From assembly GCF_024707545.1 (NCBI RefSeq), contig NZ_CP062229.1:1961001-2025000 (forward strand): a stretch of DNA of 64,000 nucleotides, in the 5' to 3' direction. The position numbers and the translations under genes are program-made. The notes beneath the pieces were generated by a model that saw only the letters and a list, made by a program, of their open reading frames with translations, did no database searches and was not told the origin of the DNA. Shown here piece by piece: positions 27,291-36,451 of the stretch. Source of the DNA: Mesorhizobium onobrychidis (GTDB lineage: Bacteria > Pseudomonadota > Alphaproteobacteria > Rhizobiales > Rhizobiaceae). Position 1 is the stretch's first letter. Each line of letters starts with the position of its first letter.

Positions 27291-28262
27291 ATGGATTTGT
27301 TCAACGCCGTCATCCAGGTTCTGGACTCGACCATCCGCCTGTCGGTGCCGTTGCTGCTCGCCTGCCTCGCCGGCCTCTATTCGGAGCGGGCCGGCATTTT
27401 CGACATCGGGCTCGAGGGCAAGATGCTGGTCGGCGCCTTCGCTGGCGCCGCCGCAGCCTCCGTCTTCCATTCCGCCTATCTCGGCCTCGGCATGGCCATT
27501 CTCATCTCGGTCGCTTTCGCGCTGGTCCACGGCTTCGCCTCGATCACCCATCGCGGCAATCAGATCGTCTCCGGCGTGGCGATCAACTTCATCGCCGCCG
27601 GATCGACGATCATGCTCGGCCAGGCTTGGTTCCAGCAAGGTGGACGTACGCCGGCTCTGGCCTCGGACGAGCGGTTCGGGGCGATCATCTGGCCCGGTGC
27701 GGACGCGCTCAGGAGCGTGCCGATCCTCGGCCCGATATATTCGGAACTCATCTCCGGCCATTCTGTGCTGGTCTATGTCGCGTTTCTCGCCGTGCCGTTC
27801 ACCCGGTGGGTGCTGTTCCGTACCCGCTTCGGCTTGCGTATGCGCGCGGTCGGCGAGAACCCGGCCGCGGTCGACACCGCCGGCATCTCGGTCGCCTGGC
27901 TGCGCTACCGGGCGCTGATCTGCACCGGCGTGCTTACTGGTATTGCCGGTGCCTATCTGTCGATGGTGCAGAATGGCGGCTTCGTGAAGGACATGACCGC
28001 CGGCAAGGGCTATATCGCCCTGGCCGCGCTGATCTTCGCCAAGTGGAAGCCGGTCAACGCCATGTTCGCCTGCCTGTTGTTCGGCTTCCTCGACGCGCTG
28101 TCGATCCGCCTGCAGGGCACGCCGCTGCCGCTGATCGGCAAGGTGCCGGTGCAGCTCATGCAGGCGCTGCCCTATATCCTCACCGTCATCCTGCTCGCCG
28201 GCTTCATCGGCAAGGCGATCCCGCCGCGCGCCGGCGGCGTGCCCTATGTCAAGGAACGCTAA
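27291..28262 (+). CDS. ABC transporter permease (nucleoside), second subunit
   Basis: 323 residues from the ATG one base after the previous stop. BPD_transp_2 family: GIFDIGLEGKMLVGAFAGAA, GNQIVSGVAINFIAAGSTIM and the coupling region ENPAAVDTAGISVAWLRYRA. Partner of the preceding permease. Following it, before cdd, are two degenerate palindromic repeats. Confidence 0.95.
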   Translation: MDLFNAVIQVLDSTIRLSVPLLLACLAGLYSERAGIFDIGLEGKMLVGAFAGAAAASVFHSAYLGLGMAILISVAFALVHGFASITHRGNQIVSGVAINFIAAGSTIMLGQAWFQQGGRTPALASDERFGAIIWPGADALRSVPILGPIYSELISGHSVLVYVAFLAVPFTRWVLFRTRFGLRMRAVGENPAAVDTAGISVAWLRYRALICTGVLTGIAGAYLSMVQNGGFVKDMTAGKGYIALAALIFAKWKPVNAMFACLLFGFLDALSIRLQGTPLPLIGKVPVQLMQALPYILTVILLAGFIGKAIPPRAGGVPYVKER

Positions 28263-28387
28263 GCATGATTTCGAACCGCAGGTCCGCGTCAGCGAAAAGT
28301 GGAACCCGGTTTCGTACAAGATCATGCGAGGGAAAAATATGAGCATGATCCCGAAAAGTGGAAGCCGGTTTTCGGACAGGATCATGC
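28263..28387. repeat. Two tandem copies of a palindromic repeat in the cdd leader
   Basis: Copy 2 (28343-28387) has ends GCATGATCC and GGATCATGC around a CCGAAAA...GCCGGTTTTCGG core. Copy 1 (28263-28327) is longer and degenerate but keeps GCATGAT/ATCATGC ends and the AGCGAAAAGTGGAACCCGGT core. Each copy is followed by GCGAGGGAAAAA-N-ATG, so the cdd SD region is duplicated as well. Confidence 0.85.
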
Positions 28388-28399
28388 GAGGGAAAAACA

Positions 28400-28792
28400 A
28401 TGTCGCATGATCTGTTCGAAGCGGCCAAGGCCGCCATGGCCAAGGCCTATGCGCCCTATTCGAAGTTTCCTGTCGGGGCGGCACTGCGCACCGAGGACGG
28501 CCGCGTCTTTGCCGGGGCCAACATCGAGGTCGCTTCCTATCCGGAAGGCTGGTGCGCCGAAACCACCGCGCTCGGCCACTACATCATGGGCGGCGGCGGC
28601 AGGATCACGGAGATCGCGGTGATCGCCGAGCGGATGGCGAAATGCTCGCCCTGTGGCGGCTGCCGGCAGCGGCTGGCCGAATTCTGCCGGCCGGAAACCA
28701 AACTCTATCTCTGCGACAATGCCGGCGTGGTCGAGACCGTGACCATGGGCGAGATGCTGCCCTACGGCTTTCAGGGCGACATGTTGAAATGA
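28400..28792 (+). CDS. cdd: Cytidine deaminase
   Basis: 130 residues, the small tetrameric type. Zinc-binding and catalytic motifs WCAETTAL (Cys ligand, Glu proton shuttle) and SPCGGCRQRLAEF (two Cys ligands), plus the substrate-binding YAPYSKFPVGAAL near the start. Deaminates cytidine and deoxycytidine to uridine and deoxyuridine after import. The SD (gagggaaa) belongs to the second palindromic repeat. Confidence 0.97.
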   Translation: MSHDLFEAAKAAMAKAYAPYSKFPVGAALRTEDGRVFAGANIEVASYPEGWCAETTALGHYIMGGGGRITEIAVIAERMAKCSPCGGCRQRLAEFCRPETKLYLCDNAGVVETVTMGEMLPYGFQGDMLK

Positions 28793-28845
28793 AGAGCTGG
28801 TTGAAATGAAGAGCTGGTTGAAATGAAGAGCTGGTTGAAATGAAG
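28784..28845 (+). repeat. 17-bp tandem repeat forming a chain of three minicistrons
   Basis: Three copies of TTGAAATGAAGAGCTGG (28784, 28801, 28818) plus a partial fourth. Because 17 is not a multiple of three, each copy creates ATG-AAG-AGC-TGG-TTG-AAA-TGA (six codons, MKSWLK) whose TGA overlaps the next ATG. ATGs lie at 28789, 28806 and 28823; the fourth ATG (28840) is the start of the phosphorylase gene. The first overlaps the cdd stop. Confidence 0.95.
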
Positions 28846-29658
28846 GAAGCGCTTGATCGTCTCGTCGAAAGGCTGGACGGGCTGGCGCCCGCCACCGCGC
28901 TTGTGCTGGGTTCGGGTCTTGGCGGGCTTGTCGACCAGGTCGAGGACGCTGTCCGCATTTCCTATGCCGAATTGCCGGGCTTTCCCAGAAGCGGCGTCAC
29001 AGGCCATGCCGGCGAGGTGGTGGCGGGACGTTTTGCCGGCACGCCAGTGCTGATGCTGTCCGGCCGCGCTCACTACTACGAGCACGGCAACGCGGCTGCG
29101 ATGCGGCCGGCGCTGGAGGTGCTCGCCGGCCTCGGCATCTCGAAACTGATCCTCACCAATGCTGCCGGCTCGGTTGATCCGGACATGGGGCCGGGCTCGG
29201 TGATGCTGATCACCGACCACATCAATTTCTCGGGCTCCAATCCGCTGATCGGCGAGCCGAGCGATCGCCGCTTCGTCGGCTTGACCGAGGCTTATGATGC
29301 CGGCCTTCGCTCGGCGATCGAGACGGCGGCGAAGGCGACGGCTACCGCGCTGCACAAGGGCGTCTATATGTGGTTTTCCGGGCCGTGCTTCGAGACGCCC
29401 GCCGAGATCCGCATGGCGCGCGTCATGGGTGCTAACGCCGTCGGCATGTCGACCGTGCCGGAGGTCATTCTCGCCCGTTTCCTCGGCCTGCGCGTCGCCG
29501 CCTGCTCGGTCATCACCAACCTTGCCGCAGGGATGACCGGGGCGGAGCTTTCGCACCAGGAGACCAAGGACATGGCGCCGGTCGGCGGCGCGCGGCTGGC
29601 GACGATCCTCCAGCGTGTGTTCCAGGACGGATTGCCGGAGCGCAAGGTCCCGGCCTGA
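28840..29658 (+). CDS. punA: Purine nucleoside phosphorylase
   Basis: 272 residues, trimeric PNP/MTAP family: GSGLGGLVDQVEDAVRISYA, GRAHYYEHGNAAAMRP, ITDHINFSGSNPLIG, AEIRMARVMGANAVGMSTVP. Cleaves purine (2'-deoxy)nucleosides with phosphate to the base and (deoxy)ribose-1-phosphate. Reached through three coupled minicistrons from cdd and overlapping deoA by one base (TGATG). Confidence 0.94.
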   Translation: MKEALDRLVERLDGLAPATALVLGSGLGGLVDQVEDAVRISYAELPGFPRSGVTGHAGEVVAGRFAGTPVLMLSGRAHYYEHGNAAAMRPALEVLAGLGISKLILTNAAGSVDPDMGPGSVMLITDHINFSGSNPLIGEPSDRRFVGLTEAYDAGLRSAIETAAKATATALHKGVYMWFSGPCFETPAEIRMARVMGANAVGMSTVPEVILARFLGLRVAACSVITNLAAGMTGAELSHQETKDMAPVGGARLATILQRVFQDGLPERKVPA

Positions 29659-30977
29659 TGCTTCCCCAGGAAATCATTCGCAGCAAGCGCGACGGCCACA
29701 AGCTGTCGACGCAGGAGATCGCCAGCTTCATCGAAGGCGTGACCGCCGGCACTGTCTTGGACGGGCAGGTCGGGGCGTTCGCCATGGCGGTGTTCTTCAA
29801 CGGCATGAGCCGCGACGAGGCGGTGGCGCTGACGCTGGCCATGCGCGATTCCGGCGACGTGCTCGATTGGTCGGACCTGCCGGGCCCGGTCACCGACAAG
29901 CATTCGACAGGCGGCGTCGGCGACAATGTCTCGCTGTTGGTGGCGCCGATCGTCGCCGCCTGCGGCGCTTATGTGCCGATGATTTCCGGCCGCGGCCTCG
30001 GCCATACCGGCGGCACGCTGGACAAGATGGATGCCATCCCCGGCTATATCAGCCAGCCGGATGTGGCGGGCTTCCGCAAGGCAGTGCTTGAAGCCGGCTG
30101 CGCCATCATCGGCCAAACCGCCGATCTCGCGCCCGCCGACCGCAGGCTCTATGCGATCCGCGACGTGACGGGAACCGTCGAATCGGTGCCGCTGATCACC
30201 GCCTCGATCCTCTCGAAGAAGCTGGCCGCCGGCCTGCAGTCGCTGGTGCTCGACGTAAAGGTCGGCAACGGCGCCTTCATGGAAAAGTCGCGCGACGCAA
30301 CGACACTGGCGAACAGCCTGGTCGAAGTCGCCAATGGCGCCGGCCTGAAGACCTCGGCGCTGGTCACCGGCATGAACGAGCCGCTGGCGTCGGCAGCCGG
30401 CAACGCGGTCGAGGTGCGCAATGCCGTCGATTTCCTCACCGGCCGCTTCCGCGACCGGCGACTGGAGGATGTGACGCTGGCACTGGCCGCAGACATGCTG
30501 CAGTCGGCTGGGCTGGTGTCGTCCAACCAGGACGGCATGCGGCGCGCCGCCGAGACGCTAGCCGGCGGCGGTGCCGCCGCCGTCTTCGCGCGCATGGTGG
30601 CGGCGCTCGGCGGTCCGGCCGACTTCGTCGAGAACCCGGAAAAATACCTGCCGAAGGCGGCGACGGAGTTTGCGGTCAAGGCCGCCGAAGACGGCTTCGT
30701 CACCGGCATCGCCACCCGCGACATCGGACTTGCCGTCGTCGGGCTTGGCGGCGGGCGCATACGGCCGGACGACAGGATCGACCATGCGGTCGGCATCACC
30801 CGGCTGTTGCCGGTCGGCGCGGAGGTGCGCGCCGGCGAGGCGCTGGCGCTGGTCCATGCACGCAATGCCGGAGATGCCGAAGCGGCCGCGGCCGCCGTGC
30901 TTTCGGCCTATGCGATCGGCGCTTCGAAGCCGCCTGCGGATAAAACCGTGATCCGGCGGATCCTGCCGCGCGGTTGA
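29658..30977 (+). CDS. deoA: Thymidine phosphorylase
   Basis: 439 residues. Family signature KHSTGGVGDNVSL (phosphate/pyrimidine loop) and SGRGLGHTGGTLDKMDAIPG, followed by the alpha/beta domain and the C-terminal pyrimidine-phosphorylase domain (AVGITRLLPVGAEVRAGEAL). Converts thymidine and deoxyuridine to base plus deoxyribose-1-phosphate. Last gene of the plus-strand salvage operon; its stop directly abuts the convergent aspartic protease gene. Confidence 0.96.
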   Translation: MLPQEIIRSKRDGHKLSTQEIASFIEGVTAGTVLDGQVGAFAMAVFFNGMSRDEAVALTLAMRDSGDVLDWSDLPGPVTDKHSTGGVGDNVSLLVAPIVAACGAYVPMISGRGLGHTGGTLDKMDAIPGYISQPDVAGFRKAVLEAGCAIIGQTADLAPADRRLYAIRDVTGTVESVPLITASILSKKLAAGLQSLVLDVKVGNGAFMEKSRDATTLANSLVEVANGAGLKTSALVTGMNEPLASAAGNAVEVRNAVDFLTGRFRDRRLEDVTLALAADMLQSAGLVSSNQDGMRRAAETLAGGGAAAVFARMVAALGGPADFVENPEKYLPKAATEFAVKAAEDGFVTGIATRDIGLAVVGLGGGRIRPDDRIDHAVGITRLLPVGAEVRAGEALALVHARNAGDAEAAAAAVLSAYAIGASKPPADKTVIRRILPRG

Positions 30978-31541
30978 TCACTGGACGAGCAGCAGCGCGC
31001 CGTTTTCGACCTGGTACTTTTCAAGCCGCTGGAGAAAACTCAGGCCGATCAAATTGGTGCGCAGCGCCTTGTCGTCGAGCACCACCGCCTGAACGCCGTC
31101 GACCGTGATCTTGCCGATCTGCAGCCGATCGACGGTCACCAGGGCAGCCTTGATGGCGCCGTTGGCGGTGTTGACCTGGTGTTTGAAGTCCGACGCGTTC
31201 AGCGAAATTCCGATCCTGCGTGCCGTCGAACTGTTGATGGCGACCAGCGTTGCGCCGGTGTCGATCATGCCGTCGACCGTTCGACCGTTGAGCTTGAACG
31301 CCGACGTGAAATGCCCGCGCGCGTCGGCGGTGACCACGACCTTGCGGCCGAGCGGCTGCGGCGTCGCCGGTCTGTCGGGAACCGCAGCCAGGTTCAGGTC
31401 CGTTTGCGTTTCGACCTCCGGCCTGGCCCCGACCGCCGATTTCAGCAGGCCATCGAACATCTGCGGATTCGACTGATAGAGCATCGGGAACGACGCCGAT
31501 GTTACGGCGAGCACGCCGAGGATGAGAAGATTGCGCAGCAT
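30978..31541 (-). CDS. Membrane-anchored retropepsin-like aspartic protease
   Basis: 187 residues from the ATG at 31541. N-terminal membrane anchor (LLILGVLAVTSASFPMLYQS), then a clan AA single-domain aspartic protease: GMIDTGATLVAINSSTARRI with the D-T-G-A catalytic motif, and VVLDDKALRTNLIGLSFLQR. The TIGR02281-type family is common in alphaproteobacteria. It would act as a periplasmic homodimer; substrate unknown. Zero-base gap to deoA on the other strand. Confidence 0.9.
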   Translation of the reverse strand: MLRNLLILGVLAVTSASFPMLYQSNPQMFDGLLKSAVGARPEVETQTDLNLAAVPDRPATPQPLGRKVVVTADARGHFTSAFKLNGRTVDGMIDTGATLVAINSSTARRIGISLNASDFKHQVNTANGAIKAALVTVDRLQIGKITVDGVQAVVLDDKALRTNLIGLSFLQRLEKYQVENGALLLVQ

Positions 31542-31648
31542 GGACCGGCCTTCGTGAAGGCCCATGCTTATCGCGACATGGTGTTTGCGGCTTTAACAGA
31601 TGCGGAAAGCGGCCGTTTGCGTAAACGATCGGTAAACGAGCCGCACGG

Positions 31649-32278
31649 TCATTTGGTCCCGTACAGACGATCGCCGGCGTCGCCGAGACCGGGCATGATG
31701 TAGCCCTTCTCGTTAAGCTGGCGGTCGATGGAAGCGGTGAAGACCGGGACATCGGGATGCGCCTTGGTGAAGCGCTCGAGGCCCTCTGGCGCCGCCAGCA
31801 GACAGAGGAAGCGGATGTTGGTGGCGCCGCGCCCTTTCAGCTTATCGATCGCCGCGATCGCCGAATTGGCGGTCGCCAGCATCGGGTCGACGACGATCAC
31901 CAGCCGATCGGCGAGATCGCTCGGCGCCTTGAAGAAATACTCGACGGCTTCCAGCGTCTCATGATCGCGGTAGAGACCGATATGGGCGACGCGCGCCGCC
32001 GGCACCAGGTCGAGCAAGCCTTCGAGCAAGCCGTTGCCGGCGCGCAGCACCGAGGCGAAGACCAGCTTCTTGCCCTCCAGTGTCGGCGCTTCCATCGTCT
32101 CGATCGGCGTTTCGATCGTCGTCGTCGTCAGTTCGAGGTTGCGGGTGACCTCGTAGCCGAGCAGCAGCGAGATCTCGCGCAGCAGCCGCCGGAAGCCGGC
32201 CGTCGAGGTTTCCTTCTTGCGCATGATGGTCAGCTTGTGCTGGACAAGCGGGTGGTCGACGACGGTGACGCCCTGCAT
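31649..32278 (-). CDS. upp: Uracil phosphoribosyltransferase
   Basis: 209 residues. [20 protein letters not shown], the PRPP-binding [20 protein letters not shown], and the uracil-binding [17 protein letters not shown] at the C-terminus. Converts uracil and PRPP to UMP, taking the product of cytidine deamination and phosphorolysis. The leader carries seven tandem heptamers. Confidence 0.97.
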   Translation of the reverse strand: MQGVTVVDHPLVQHKLTIMRKKETSTAGFRRLLREISLLLGYEVTRNLELTTTTIETPIETMEAPTLEGKKLVFASVLRAGNGLLEGLLDLVPAARVAHIGLYRDHETLEAVEYFFKAPSDLADRLVIVVDPMLATANSAIAAIDKLKGRGATNIRFLCLLAAPEGLERFTKAHPDVPVFTASIDRQLNEKGYIMPGLGDAGDRLYGTK

Positions 32279-32295
32279 GGTGTTCTCCTAGCTGC

Positions 32296-32429
32296 GCAGG
32301 TGAATAGTGAATGGTGAATGGTGAATGGTGAATAGTGAATAGTGAATAGGTTTGCGAGTCCTTGGTTCAGCGGAAAAACTCGCGGTTGACGGACCGAAGC
32401 GCCGGGTGAACCATTCACCATTCACCTGC
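32296..32429. repeat. Inverted repeat bracketing the upp-add spacer
   Basis: GCAGGTGAATAGTGAATGG (32296-32314) is the reverse complement, with one mismatch, of CCATTCACCATTCACCTGC (32411-32429). The right arm overlaps the last bases of add. The structure could fold in RNA from either strand, or mark a small repeat element. Confidence 0.7.
32300..32348. repeat. Seven tandem GTGAATR heptamers upstream of upp
   Basis: Seven 7-bp units (three GTGAATG, four GTGAATA) without a break, ending 22 bp upstream of the upp start. A related inverted stretch lies at 32411-32429. Confidence 0.9.
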
Positions 32430-33396
32430 CCTTGACGTCGAGCCGGCCCAGCAGCATTGCCTTGGTCTTCCTGTCGACGAAGGCGGCCTCGACGGCGGTT
32501 CTGGTGACGGCGGCGAGCGCCTTGTCGTTCATCGAAAAATGCTCGGCGGCAATGTCGTATTCGCGCTTCAGCGACGTCCAGAAATAGGGCGGATCATCGG
32601 AATTTAGCGTCACCTTGCAGCCAGCCGCCTGCAGTGCCGGAAAAGGGTGATCGGCGAAACTGTCGAAGACCTTCAGCGCGATATTGGAGCTGGGACAGCA
32701 TTCGAGCACGACGCCTTCGTCGGCGATGCGACGGACAAGGTCGGGGTTTTCGATGGCGCGCACGCCATGGCCGATGCGGGCGGGGCGGATGTGATCGAGT
32801 GCGGCCTCGACGCTCTCCCAGCCCATCAGTTCGCCGGCATGGACGGTGATGCCGAGGCCGGCCTCGCGCGCGATTTCGAAGGCCCTGACATAATCCTCCA
32901 GATCGCCCATCCGCTCGTCGCCGGCGACGCCGAAGCCGGTGACCAGCGGATGCCCGCAGCGGGCGGCGAAGCGCGCCGCCTGCTCGATCGATTCGACGCC
33001 GGCGTTGCGCACGCCGGTGACAATCATGCGGCCCTCGATGCCGGTCTTGGCCTTGGCGCGCGCCATGCCTTCGCCAAGCGCGTCCGTATAGGCCTTGGCC
33101 GACAGGCCGGCGTTGCCGGCGTGGTCCGGCGAGGTGAAGATCTCGGAATAGATGGCGCCGTCGCGGGCGAGGCTGGTCAGGTAATGATCGGCCAGCCGCG
33201 CATAGTCCTCTTCCGTGCGGAACAGGTCGGAGGAGAAGTCATAGGCGGCGAGGAAGGAGGTGAAATCGTGCCAGACGAAAGAGCCGTCCTGAATGTAGGG
33301 CGAGGTGTCCTTGCCGTATTTCTGCGCCTGGCGGATGACGAGCTCGGGCGCCGCTGCCCCTTCGATATGGCAGTGCAGTTCCGCTTTCAAAGGCAT
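32422..33396 (-). CDS. add: Adenosine deaminase
   Basis: 324 residues, metal-dependent amidohydrolase fold. Zinc ligands in [10 protein letters not shown] (His8, His10), then [13 protein letters not shown] (His, Glu), [11 protein letters not shown] and [10 protein letters not shown] (catalytic Asp). Deaminates adenosine to inosine, the substrate of the phosphorylase encoded on the other strand. Upstream of upp in the same orientation; the two probably share a transcript across the repeat-rich spacer. Confidence 0.95.
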   Translation of the reverse strand: MPLKAELHCHIEGAAAPELVIRQAQKYGKDTSPYIQDGSFVWHDFTSFLAAYDFSSDLFRTEEDYARLADHYLTSLARDGAIYSEIFTSPDHAGNAGLSAKAYTDALGEGMARAKAKTGIEGRMIVTGVRNAGVESIEQAARFAARCGHPLVTGFGVAGDERMGDLEDYVRAFEIAREAGLGITVHAGELMGWESVEAALDHIRPARIGHGVRAIENPDLVRRIADEGVVLECCPSSNIALKVFDSFADHPFPALQAAGCKVTLNSDDPPYFWTSLKREYDIAAEHFSMNDKALAAVTRTAVEAAFVDRKTKAMLLGRLDVKGR

Positions 33397-33544
33397 GCAG
33401 TCATCCCGTCAGGTCAGTCCAGGTCGCGCACCCATAAGCATGATTCCACGACCGGGAAGCGCGGCCGAACACCGCGCCTTAAACAATAGCGTCGGCACCA
33501 TCGATCGGCTATGGTCCCGCCGGTTTTATGGCGGATCAAAAATA

Positions 33545-34321
33545 ATGTCGGTAGAGAGAACCACGGCAGTTGGCGGCATGGAAACCTCCTATGGTTTCAA
33601 GCGTGTACGGGCAGGCGAGAAGCAGTCCCTGGTCAATGACGTTTTCCACAAGGTCGCGAACCGCTACGATCTGATGAACGACCTGATGTCGGCCGGGCTG
33701 CACCGGCTGTGGAAGGACGCCATGGTCACATGGCTCAATCCACCGAAACGACCGGGCTGGAGCGTTCTTGACGTTGCCGGCGGCACCGGCGACATCGCCT
33801 TCCGCATCGTCGAGGCGAGCGGCAGGAACGCACATGCCACGGTTCTCGACATCAACGGCTCGATGCTCGCGGTCGGCCGCGACCGGGCCGAAAAAAAGGG
33901 CCTGACGGCAAATACCGATTTCGTCGAAGCCAATGCCGAGGAGCTGCCTTTCACTGAGGCCACATTCGATGCCTACACGATCGCTTTTGGCATTCGCAAC
34001 GTGCCGCGCATCGATGTGGCGCTTGCGGAAGCCTATCGCGTGCTGAAGCCCGGCGGGCGCTTCCTTTGCCTCGAATTTTCCGAGGTCGACATGCCCCTGC
34101 TCGACAAGGTCTATGAGGCGTGGTCGTTCAATGCCATCCCCAGGATCGGCAAGGCGGTGACCGGCGACGGCGAGCCCTATTCCTACTTGGTCGAGTCGAT
34201 CCGCAAATTTCCCAATCAGCAGAATTTCGCGGCGATGATTTCCCGCGCCGGTTTCGAGCGCGCTTCTTTTCGCAATTATTCCGGCGGCATAGCTGCGCTT
34301 CATTCGGGCTGGAAGCTTTGA
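33545..34321 (+). CDS. ubiE: Demethylmenaquinone/2-polyprenyl-benzoquinol C-methyltransferase
   Basis: 258 residues from the ATG at 33545. SAM motif [19 protein letters not shown], UbiE signatures [20 protein letters not shown] and [20 protein letters not shown], and the C-terminal [15 protein letters not shown]-methylation step of ubiquinone synthesis. Followed 13 bp later by ubiB, the conserved rhizobial order. Confidence 0.97.
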   Translation: MSVERTTAVGGMETSYGFKRVRAGEKQSLVNDVFHKVANRYDLMNDLMSAGLHRLWKDAMVTWLNPPKRPGWSVLDVAGGTGDIAFRIVEASGRNAHATVLDINGSMLAVGRDRAEKKGLTANTDFVEANAEELPFTEATFDAYTIAFGIRNVPRIDVALAEAYRVLKPGGRFLCLEFSEVDMPLLDKVYEAWSFNAIPRIGKAVTGDGEPYSYLVESIRKFPNQQNFAAMISRAGFERASFRNYSGGIAALHSGWKL

Positions 34322-34334
34322 GGCTGGCGCAGTC

Positions 34335-35909
34335 ATGAGCAGTGTCGGCGCTGGTTTCAGGCTGGTGCGGGCCGGCTGGGTGCTGGTCCGCGAAGGCGTC
34401 GTCGCGGCGCTGCCGGGCGACGAGCTCTTCGGTCTGCCGAAACTCGGCTGGCGGATGGCGCGGCTGTTCACCCGCCGCCGCGCGCTTGCCTATGAGCGTG
34501 GCGACCGGCTGGCCAAGGCCGTCGTCCGGCTCGGCCCGTCCTATGTCAAGCTCGGCCAGTTCCTGGCGACCCGGCCCGATGTCGTCGGCAACGACATAGC
34601 GCTCGATCTCGCCATGCTGCAGGACAAGATGCAGACCTTTCCGCAGGCCGAGGCTATTGCGGCGATAGAAGCTTCGCTCGGGCGCAAGGTCGGCGAACTC
34701 TACGCCAGTTTCGGCGAGGCCGTTGCCGCGGCTTCGATCGCTCAGGTCCATTTCGCGGAAACCCTGGCGAACGGCGTCGGTTCGCGGGTGGCGGTGAAGG
34801 TCATCCGGCCGGGCGTGCGGCGCCGCTTCTTTCGCGATCTCGAAAGCTATTTCCTCGCCGCTCGTCTCCAGGAAAAATACATCCCGTCGTCGCGCCGGCT
34901 GCGGCCGGTCGAAGTGACCGAGACGCTGGCGCAGACCACCAAGATCGAAATGGATCTGAGGCTCGAGGCGGCAGCGCTTTCGGAGCTCGGCGAGAACACC
35001 AAGGACGATCCCGGCTTTCGCGTGCCGTCCGTCGATTGGGAACGCACCGGCCGCGACGTGCTGACCATGGAATGGGTCGACGGCATCAAGATGAACGACA
35101 TTGCCGGCCTCGCTGCCGCCGGCCACGATCTGAAGGCGATCGCCGCCAATCTGGTCCAGTCGTTCCTGCGCCATACGCTGCGCGACGGTTTCTTCCACGC
35201 CGACATGCATCCGGGAAACCTGTTCGTCGAGCCCAATGGCACGATCGTCGCTGTCGATCTCGGCATAGCCGGCCGGCTCGGCAAGAAGGAGCGCCGTTTT
35301 CTCGCCGAGATCCTCTACGGCTTCATCACCCGTGACTATCTGCGCGTCGCCGAAGTGCATTTCGAGGCCGGCTACGTGCCGCGCCGGCATAATGTCGCTG
35401 CGTTCGCCCAGGCGATCCGGGCGATCGGCGAACCGATCCACGGCCAGCCGGCCGAGACCATCTCGATGGCCAAGCTCTTGGCGCTTCTGTTCGAGGTGAC
35501 CGACCTCTTCGATATGGCGACGCGGTCCGAACTGGTGCTGCTGCAGAAGACCATGGTGGTGGTCGAGGGCGTCGCCCGCACCCTCGACCCGGCCTTCAAT
35601 ATGTGGAAGACGTCCGAACCGGTGGTCGGAGGCTGGATATCAGGCAATCTCGGCCCGCGTGCTCTGCTGGCCGACGCACGTGACGGCACCAACGCGCTGC
35701 TGGCGCTGGCCCGCCAGGCGCCGGACCTCGCCGCCCGCACCGAGCGGCTGTCGCGCGAGATCGATCTGATGGCCGAACACGGGCTGCGTTTCGATGACAG
35801 GACGGCGCACGCCATCGGCAAGGCCGAGGCGCGCTATAGCAGATCCGGCCGGCTGGCGCTGTGGGTGATCGCGCTGGCGCTGGTCTATATCGCCTGGAAG
35901 CTGCTCTGA
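34335..35909 (+). CDS. ubiB: UbiB family atypical kinase/ATPase of ubiquinone biosynthesis
   Basis: 524 residues. The ABC1/ADCK signature is clear: SYVKLGQFLATRPDVVGND (KxGQ motif), AVAAASIAQVHFAETLANG (alanine-rich loop), catalytic loop HADMHPGNLFVEPNG and VDLGIAGRL. C-terminal membrane helix (LALWVIALALVYIAWKLL). Needed for ubiquinone biosynthesis as an ATPase that assists lipid intermediate handling. In many rhizobia coaBC follows directly; here a toxin-antitoxin module intervenes. Confidence 0.97.
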   Translation: MSSVGAGFRLVRAGWVLVREGVVAALPGDELFGLPKLGWRMARLFTRRRALAYERGDRLAKAVVRLGPSYVKLGQFLATRPDVVGNDIALDLAMLQDKMQTFPQAEAIAAIEASLGRKVGELYASFGEAVAAASIAQVHFAETLANGVGSRVAVKVIRPGVRRRFFRDLESYFLAARLQEKYIPSSRRLRPVEVTETLAQTTKIEMDLRLEAAALSELGENTKDDPGFRVPSVDWERTGRDVLTMEWVDGIKMNDIAGLAAAGHDLKAIAANLVQSFLRHTLRDGFFHADMHPGNLFVEPNGTIVAVDLGIAGRLGKKERRFLAEILYGFITRDYLRVAEVHFEAGYVPRRHNVAAFAQAIRAIGEPIHGQPAETISMAKLLALLFEVTDLFDMATRSELVLLQKTMVVVEGVARTLDPAFNMWKTSEPVVGGWISGNLGPRALLADARDGTNALLALARQAPDLAARTERLSREIDLMAEHGLRFDDRTAHAIGKAEARYSRSGRLALWVIALALVYIAWKLL

Positions 35910-35915
35910 CTGCAA

Positions 35916-35940
35916 GCAATGACAGCAGTGCTGTCATTGC
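35916..35940. promoter_or_regulatory. 25-bp perfect dyad overlapping the -35 of the TA promoter
   Basis: GCAATGACAGCA-G-TGCTGTCATTGC, 12-bp arms with a one-base centre, 7 bp after the ubiB stop. Its right end overlaps TTGCAG (35937-35942), which is 17 bp from TATATT (35960-35965). The lack of a T-tract argues against a simple terminator; an autoregulatory operator for the antitoxin is the better reading. Confidence 0.65.
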
Positions 35941-35965
35941 AGTCATGCTCCGGTGTCGCTATATT
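35937..35965 (+). promoter_or_regulatory. Sigma-70-like promoter of the toxin-antitoxin module
   Basis: TTGCAG-N17-TATATT with an extended CTATAT -10, as in alphaproteobacterial housekeeping promoters, 20 bp ahead of the first antitoxin ATG. Overlaps the 25-bp dyad at its -35. Confidence 0.5.
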
Positions 35966-35984
35966 AGGTCGCGGGAGCGCGATC

Positions 35985-36194
35985 ATGGCCCGGATTACTG
36001 TCCGCAATGTGGATGAGAGTGTCATGCGGCGACTGCGTGAGCGCGGCGCCGCGCGTGGCGTTTCCATGGAGCAGGAGGCGCGGGACGTGCTCGCCGCATC
36101 CGTTGGGCTTCCGACCACCAAAGGTTTCGACTCGTCGGGCATTGCAGCCGAGGACGAAGCCAAGTTCAGACCGACGACACGGGGGCAAGGGTAG
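35985..36194 (+). CDS. FitA/VapB-like ribbon-helix-helix antitoxin, first copy
   Basis: 69 residues from the ATG at 35985 (SD gcgggagc). RHH fold: MARITVRNVDESVMRRLRER, then GVSMEQEARDVLAASVG. The tail after the DNA-binding domain differs from the second copy and has no obvious toxin-neutralising helix. No toxin gene follows it directly; another antitoxin gene does, 2 bp later. Confidence 0.88.
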   Translation: MARITVRNVDESVMRRLRERGAARGVSMEQEARDVLAASVGLPTTKGFDSSGIAAEDEAKFRPTTRGQG

Positions 36195-36196
36195 TT

Positions 36197-36451
36197 ATGG
36201 GCACCCTGACCATTCGCAATCTCGACGACGATCTGAAGCAAAAGCTGCGCGAGCGGGCTGCCAGACATGGCCTGTCAATGGAGCAGGAGGCAAGAAATCT
36301 GTTGCTGAAGGATGTGGCAGCCACCAAAGAACGTGACGGGGATTTCGTCACGGCGGAGGAAATCCTCGAATTCGGCCGACGACTGCAACAAGCGGACTTC
36401 GATCAGAAGAAATTCACTGATGACCTCTGGTCCTTCATCGAGGAGGAATGA
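36197..36451 (+). CDS. FitA/VapB-like ribbon-helix-helix antitoxin, second copy
   Basis: 84 residues: MGTLTIRNLDDDLKQKLRER, GLSMEQEARNLLLKD, then a distinct acidic C-terminal helix (LEFGRRLQQADFDQKKFTDD) ending WSFIEEE that would bind the toxin. Its stop overlaps the toxin ATG (ATGA), the standard coupling in VapBC/FitAB modules. About half its N-terminal residues match the first copy. Confidence 0.92.
   Translation: MGTLTIRNLDDDLKQKLRERAARHGLSMEQEARNLLLKDVAATKERDGDFVTAEEILEFGRRLQQADFDQKKFTDDLWSFIEEE

Noticed and set aside
27270..28484. 404-codon minus-strand frame covering the second permease and cdd leader
   Set aside because: Shadow frame; its start lies in the palindromic repeats.
32300..32348. 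CRISPR array
   Set aside because: Units are contiguous 7-mers without spacers, and no cas genes are present.
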